Source: Anaeromyces robustus (lineage: Eukaryota; Neocallimastigomycota; Neocallimastigomycetes; Neocallimastigales; Neocallimastigaceae). Taken from it: a stretch of 13,667 nt of DNA. The number at the start of each line of letters is the position of its first letter. The first letter of the stretch is position 1. Below, in pieces: positions 8,994 to 13,667 of this stretch. The stretch lies in NCBI GenBank assembly GCA_002104895.1, contig MCFG01000709.1:1-13667 (forward strand), read 5' to 3'. The translations under genes and the position numbers were made by a program. The notes under the pieces were generated by a model, which did not search any database, was not told the DNA's origin, and saw nothing but the letters and a program-made list of their open reading frames with translations.

Positions 8994-9049
8994 ATGCGCC
9001 TCATTGCAAAAATTTAATATGCGCCCCATATCATATTGCGAAATGCAAC
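8994..9049 (-). repeat. Right arm: mirrored, rearranged G+C-rich repeats
   Basis: ATGCGCCTCATTGC (8994-9007), ATGCGCCCCAT (9019-9029) and ATTGCGAAATGCAAC (9035-9049) are inverted versions of left-arm blocks. The left arm has three 15-mers and one GGGCGCAT block; the right arm has one complete 15-mer and two ATGCGCC blocks, so the arms have diverged by gain or loss of units. No coding or RNA-gene features are evident. Confidence 0.75.
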
Positions 9050-9055
9050 ACATTC

Positions 9056-9065
9056 TAAAAAAGTG
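9056..9065 (+). repeat. Right copy of 10-bp direct repeat, candidate target-site duplication
   Basis: TAAAAAAGTG, identical and co-oriented with 7912-7921, begins 6 bp outside the right arm of the inverted-repeat unit. Confidence 0.4.
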
Positions 9066-9180
9066 TTTTTTGCATCATAAAATTTCCAAAATAAAACTTT
9101 TATTATTATTATTATAAAAAGTAAAATAAAAAATAATCATGTAATTAATTTTTTTTTAGAAATATAATAAATAATTAAAA

Positions 9181-9206
9181 AATGATTCATTAATTAATGA
9201 TTCATT
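9181..9206. repeat. Paired AATGATTCATT with central palindrome
   Basis: AATGATTCATT occurs twice, separated by AATT, which creates the 14-bp perfect palindrome TCATTAATTAATGA in the middle. It is a plausible dimer-binding site, but no adjacent gene start ties it to regulation. Confidence 0.5.
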
Positions 9207-9976
9207 ATAAATATTATTTATTATTAGCATTTATTAAAGTATATTAATTATTATATTTAATATATATAATATTTATATTTAATATATATTTAAATATATA
9301 TATAAATACATAATTATATAAATTAAATAAATGAATGAATAAAATTAAATTAAATAAATTATAAAAAAAAAAGATAGAAATTCTTTTATTTTTAAATAAA
9401 TAATAAAATAGAAAAAGCAATTTATTCGCATAATTGAATAATTGCTAAATATTAATTATTGTATTTGGAAATATTTGTGCCATTTTTTCAATCAGAGTTC
9501 TAAGAAATAAAATGAAATAAGATAAATTTTACATTATAATAAAAATTATAATAAAATTATTTGATATATAAAAATATAATTATCATTCTTATTATATTCT
9601 TATTATTATATACATTATTAGTATTTATTATTATTATATATTATATTGTTACATATAGTTTTATAATAATGAAATAAATTTTTTTGAAAATTAAAAAAAA
9701 AAAAAAAAAAATAAAATAAATGAAGATACACTATGTACTGTCATAAAAAAAAGGGAATTATTTGGGTAAAAAAGAAAATTATTTATGTGAAATAGAGCTC
9801 TATAAAATAAAATAAATGTAAAATAATCAGATAATGGTAACAATATTTTTATGTATTTGGTTGGTGTTGTTTCATTTCATTACTCAAAAAATACTAAAAT
9901 AATGAGTATAATGATTATATTATAGAGTATAGTTATATATTATAAAATAGAATATATTTTATTATATTTTATTTAA

Positions 9977-10002
9977 AAACATAGAAATAAAACATAGAAA
10001 TA
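9977..10002 (+). repeat. Exact 13-bp tandem duplication
   Basis: AAACATAGAAATA is repeated twice head to tail (9977-9989 and 9990-10002) without mismatch, consistent with a recent slippage duplication. Confidence 0.85.
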
Positions 10003-11456
10003 AATAATAATAAATATAATATAATAATAATATATTACGTAATAGTATATTTTTAATATGTTTGGAGTGCTCTTAGCGTTAATATAAATAATAGCCATCT
10101 AAATATGAAAATAATATAAATATTTATTCATATGATTTATTATTCATTATTAAATAAATAAATGAATAATTATTTTATGGTAAATACATGTGTAAATTTT
10201 TAAATATAAATAAATATAATAAATATAAATAAATAGATAATGAAATTTATAAATATATGATACAATATATTTATTATTAATTTATTATATATAATAAATA
10301 TATTATAATATATGATAAATTGCTCAATAAAAATATTTTATTTTGCAAAAGTAACTCAAACTTTTTTTATGAATACAAAGTACGCAATAAAAAAAAAAAA
10401 TAAAAATTTTAATTACTCTATAATAATTTATTTATATTCTTGGATTTCCTGGCTAAGCTAAAAAAAAATAAAAGCAAAGCATTACTTATTTATTATTTAA
10501 TTTTTATATAAAAATACTTTGGTTGTTTTTGGTAATTATAAAAGTTACTATGAATGTAATTTTTTTTTTTCATATTATACTATAGAGGAGAGAAAAACCA
10601 TGTGCTTACATAATAATTTTAAATATTAATAATTTTTTTTTTTTTTTTTTTTTTCATATATAGTATTTTTTTAATACATTTTTACTTTTAAGCATTTTGT
10701 TAGTATTACGTATTATTATATGTAAATAAATATATATTATTTTAATATAACGAAAATACCAATGAAAATAAAAAAAATTCTGTTTTAATTATTATTTGTT
10801 CCAATTAAATAAGATGGATTTTTATTAATATGACACAGGAATAATTAAAAGTACTATTTCGTCATCATCAGAATTAATTAAGAACAAAATGGATACATTA
10901 TTACAATTATTAATTAAAATATAATTCTATTTTAGAAAAGATTACTATATATGAATTGATTAATTAGTTTTAGTCGTTTGTTTTGAGAGAAAATTTAAAC
11001 TTAGAGAGCTAGAGAGCATTTTTTTTTTTTTTGTAAAAAAAAACATAATATGGATTAGAAACCAAAGGAATAATAAATAAAAAAACATATTATAAATATT
11101 TAGTATAATATTAATATTTTTTATAGAAAACTCTTTATTTGTAATATAAAAAAATATTTAAAATTTTTTTTATATATTTTATTATTATTTTTTTTAATAA
11201 TTCTTTATTTGTTATATTATTAATATTAGGAGTAATTAGAAACAATATTTATATATAATACATATATTTTGAATATAATATTAAAATATTTATTATTAAT
11301 TTTTTCATTTTCATTTTTATTAATTATTTAGTAAAACGGTAGTGATAATTAATTATGATAATATTAAAATATATATATATGTATTTTTTACTTATAATAA
11401 TAATTATTTTTATTTATTCTATCTTATTCTATTATATCGAATTGTTTTATATTGTC

Positions 11457-13545
11457 TTATTCTGTATAAACATAATAAGGTTCAGTATCTGGTTCGGTAT
11501 TATTATTATTATTATTACTATTATTGTCTTCTATAGTTTGATTATTATTTTTATTTAATTTTTCAATTAAAGTTTCAGGTAAAATTTCTTCTTCGAAATT
11601 TAAAACATTATTTACAAATTCATCTAAAGTGAAAAATTCTGCTAATTGTTTATAATCAGATGGATTATCATGTAATAATTTATCAATATAATCTTCAAAT
11701 AAATCAGCACTTAAAGATTCACCATATTGTTGAAGCATAGAAAGTAAAGCAGATTTAGAAAATTTACCATATTCTATACTTTTAATCATTTCTTTTTTTT
11801 GTCGAGCTTTTTCCATTTTTTCTTTACGTTCTGTTTCATTCATCTTCATAACTTTATATCTTGCTTCTGTTAAATCTTCATCATCTAAATCAATTTCTTT
11901 TTCTTTTGATTTTTTCTTATTCAAATTAGATTTCGATGAATTATCATTATCTTTTGATTTTTTAGATGAATTATTATCTGATGTTTCATCCATTATAGAA
12001 TTAGTACTTTTTTGTGGATCTTTTTCATTATCATTATCTTTATCATTATCTTTATTATTATCATCATTTGCTTTAGAAAGATTGTCTTCTGATGATTTAT
12101 CATTTAAAACTTGAGTACTATTATTTTTAGATGAAGGAATAGAAGAAGAGGAAGAAGATTTACTTTTTAATATTTTATTTATAATATTGACTTCATTATC
12201 ATCTGATTTTTTAAATTGGAAATTTTCAAGATATTCACGTTTATCTGTTTCTCCCATATAATAAATATCATTACTTTCATCATTTTCTGATTCCAAATTT
12301 GGCATTTCAAATTCTTTACTATGAAGAAGTGCATTTTCAATTTGTTTTTTTGTTAAATCTTCAGCTGGTTTATGATTAAGATAAACTTTATATATTTAAT
12401 ATTTATAATAATTAATTAATATATATATATATATATATTTTAAAAAATATATAAATTAATTATGACATTTTATTATATTTATTGTAATATATTTTGAATA
12501 ATAAATAAATAAATAAATAAATAAATATATATATGTATATATACTTCTTATTATATCTTCAAATTCAATATATTCAATATAATCCCCTGTTTCTAAAACC
12601 TTACTATATTTAATTTCATTTTTAATATCTTCAATATCTTGCTCACTTGGGTAATAACCAATAGCTTGTAATATACTGGCAACCTCAGATATACCAATCT
12701 TTTTTTCAATTGTTCTATTTCTTATACAATCTTCACCTTGACTTTGATATAAATAAATAAACATATTTATATAATAAAGTTAAAATAAAATAAATAAATA
12801 GTTAATTAAATAAAATAAAAGATAGAATTTAAATATATATCTATTTATCTATCTATATATATATAACTAAATATTTACGTTCTTAATTGGGCATAATAGA
12901 AATAATCTTCCATTTCTTTATAAATAGCACTGTCTCTACCATTAGGATCTAATAACTTAATGAATGGTTCATTACCTTTACCTCCAATAGCATTTTGAGC
13001 TTCTAAAACATCAACATGAACTGACCACATATTAACCGAAGTATTATAAGAATCACATGAAAATACATAATGTCCATCTTTACTACAACATAAACCAACA
13101 ATCTAATAAGTTAATAAATTTATATCAAAATAATATTATATATATGATATATTATATTATATAAATAATTAATATTTATTGATAATGATAATAGGTGTAA
13201 TAAAAAAAATTGTAATAATATTTGAAATATAATAGTTTTTTTATTTTAAATAATTTTTTATTATTTTTTAATTTTTTTACCTCTCCTGAATGTGCCATTA
13301 CACCTAAATTATCATAAGGATTACCACTCAATGGTAATTTTAAGATACCAATAATCTAAAGTAAAAAAATTGAGTAATAAAAAAAGGAAAATAAAAAAGC
13401 ATTATTAGTAGAATAATTAGAATAATTAAAAAGAGAAAAAAAATTACTCTATTATATATATGTATATAATAAATTTCATACACTATTTTGAGTTGAATAA
13501 GCAAGGTATTTTTGATGTGTATTTTGAATAGGTAAAATACACATT
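11457..13545 (-). CDS. CFAP251/WDR66-like protein, C-terminal 495 residues (5' part beyond window)
   Basis: Five coding exons on the minus strand join in frame: 13545-13482, 13355-13281, 13102-12879, 12741-12545 and 12385-11457, ending in TAA at 11459-11457. Visible residues 1-76 are the end of a WD-repeat propeller (GHYVFSCDSYNTSVNMWSV at about 56-74). Then come FIKLLDPNGRDS, DYFYYAQLRTQG, AIGYYPSEQDIEDI, NEIKYSKVLETG and YLNHKP. These match in order the conserved C-terminal half of CFAP251/WDR66, a subunit of the calmodulin- and spoke-associated complex at the base of axonemal radial spokes, including its EF-hand-like part. A Ser/Asp/Asn/Lys-rich insert (about 258-353) splits that region from a charged helix and a final conserved segment (about 390-465). 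An Asn run and EPYYVYTE end the protein. The start codon and most of the propeller lie past 13667. Family assignment is strong from motif order and from junctions that restore motifs; function in an organism without cilia is unknown. Confidence 0.88.
12386..12544 (-). other. Gene 3 intron before last exon (159 nt)
   Basis: The donor is GTATAT and the acceptor TAAAG. Splicing joins AGA A to TT TAT, creating Ile and restoring the family motif YLNHKP. Without splicing the frame would run on through A+T-rich low-complexity codons and stop. Confidence 0.85.
12742..12878 (-). other. Gene 3 intron interrupting the YYAQLR-TQG motif (137 nt)
   Basis: The donor is GTAAAT and the acceptor ATCAAAG. Joining AC to T makes Thr and gives AQLRTQGED, matching the family. 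The next AG, five bases downstream, would give an immediate TGA, so this acceptor is the only workable one. A naive start at ATG 12764 falls inside this intron. Confidence 0.88.
13103..13280 (-). other. Gene 3 intron (178 nt)
   Basis: The donor GTAAAA follows TCAGGAGAG and the acceptor ends ATTAG. It is phase 0, joining AHSGE to IVGLCCSKDG, a usual WD-repeat blade sequence. Confidence 0.88.
13356..13481 (-). other. Gene 3 intron (126 nt)
   Basis: The donor is GTATGA and the acceptor CTTTAG. It is phase 0, joining AYSTQNS to IIGILKLPL. A donor two bases earlier (GTGTAT) is possible but would shift the frame. Confidence 0.8.
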
Positions 13546-13667
13546 CTATTATAAAAAATTAATAAAACAAATATATAAATTAAATAAATATATATATGTA
13601 TAATTAATTATATTTAATAATAATAATATATATATATATATTTTAAAATAATAAAAGATATAAATCA
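13546..13667 (-). other. Gene 3 intron, 3' part only, runs off the window
   Basis: The acceptor is TATAATAG before an exon that begins with the last base of a split codon, followed by MCILPIQ. No usable GT donor is visible between here and the window end, so the intron and the rest of the gene continue to the right. Confidence 0.75.

Larger units (their letters stand above)
7927..9049. mobile_element. 1.12-kb inverted-repeat unit with G+C-rich arms, candidate non-autonomous element
   Basis: The outer arms GTTGCATTTCGCAAT (7927-7941) and ATTGCGAAATGCAAC (9035-9049) are perfect 15-bp reverse complements. Internal to them, GCAATGGGGCGCAT (7967-7980) is mirrored by ATGCGCCTCATTGC (8994-9007, 13 of 14) and by ATGCGCCCCAT (9019-9029). 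The roughly 1-kb interior is non-coding, strongly T-rich on the plus strand and built of tandem and dispersed repeats. A 10-bp direct repeat flanks the whole. No transposase, integrase or reverse transcriptase is present and I cannot match it to a named Dictyostelium transposon family. Alternatives are a large hairpin/small-RNA locus or a structural chromosomal site. The inverted repeat is seen directly; mobility is inference. Confidence 0.5.
9050..11456. other. Gene desert, right part; includes 3' flank of gene 3
   Basis: No coding exon is supported over this 2.4 kb. Visible structure: the right TAAAAAAGTG copy (9056-9065), AATGATTCATT twice around a TCATTAATTAATGA palindrome (9181-9206), an A19 run near 9693, a 13-bp tandem pair (9977-10002) and a T22 run near 10633. 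Patches richer in G+C (about 9720-9870, 10060-10105, 10438-10485, 10575-10610, 10975-11065) do not resolve into a tRNA, snRNA or open frame. At the right end minus-strand AATAAA at 11418-11413, about 40 nt past the gene 3 stop, may be its polyadenylation signal. Confidence 0.5.

Noticed and set aside
10855-10872. Minus-strand ATGATGA, resembling a C box of a C/D snoRNA
   Set aside because: No CTGA D box or terminal stem lies at a suitable distance downstream on that strand.
11342-11558. Two overlapping plus-strand frames of 64 and 67 residues
   Set aside because: Both are Ile/Tyr low-complexity readings of A+T repeats and run antisense into the gene 3 terminal exon.
12456-12764. A separate small gene starting at ATG 12764
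   Set aside because: Its first residues fall in an intron and its tail in another; the middle is one exon of the CFAP251-like gene, shown by motifs restored at both junctions.
1-13667. Plasmodium or another A+T-rich apicomplexan as the source
   Set aside because: Gln, Ser and His runs beside Asn runs, very short A+T introns and the overall protein style fit dictyostelids better, but this is a judgement from composition and not a proof.

Overview
The window looks like nuclear DNA from a dictyostelid social amoeba, most likely Dictyostelium or a close relative. Base composition is extremely A+T-rich. Between genes there are long T or A homopolymers and TTA/ATT triplet tracts. Introns are short (126-178 nt where complete) and almost pure A+T. 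Proteins carry long Asn runs with Gln, Ser and Lys/Asp runs, read from AAT and CAA codons on the minus strand. No rRNA, tRNA, CRISPR array or complete transposase/reverse-transcriptase gene is visible.

Layout: three protein genes are supported, all on the minus strand. (1) 392-1486 is the 3' part of an Asn-rich gene of unknown function. Its reading frame has no ATG near its 5' side, so it has an unseen upstream exon or is 5'-truncated. (2) 2278-4212 is a complete, intronless 644-residue protein. It has one transmembrane segment near the N terminus and a long, disordered, presumably cytosolic tail with two WW-binding-type PY motifs (LPLY and PPCY). (3) 11457-13545 is the 3' portion of a spliced gene whose 5' part lies beyond the right edge. 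Five coding exons join into 495 residues that match the C-terminal half of CFAP251/WDR66 (last WD-repeat strands, the DYFYYAQLR motif, the EF-hand-like region). That protein belongs to the calmodulin- and spoke-associated complex at the base of axonemal radial spokes. Dictyostelids have no cilia, so this retention is the most interesting protein-level observation.

Genes 2 and 3 are separated by about 7.2 kb without any credible coding exon, which is long for a gene-dense dictyostelid genome. This desert is not uniform. It holds an inverted-repeat structure at 7927-9049 whose arms are islands of G+C: three tandem 15-mers TTGCATTTCGCAATG followed by GGGCGCAT on the left, and mirrored, rearranged copies on the right. 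The arms enclose about 1 kb of T-rich repeats and are flanked by a 10-bp direct repeat, TAAAAAAGTG, that could be a target-site duplication. A second inverted repeat (6930-6942 with 7401-7413) lies about 0.5 kb to the left and shares the core GAAATGCA. I read these as one or two related non-autonomous mobile elements, or hairpin/regulatory structures, that I do not recognise.

There is no sign that the three genes work in one pathway; they are simply co-oriented neighbours.
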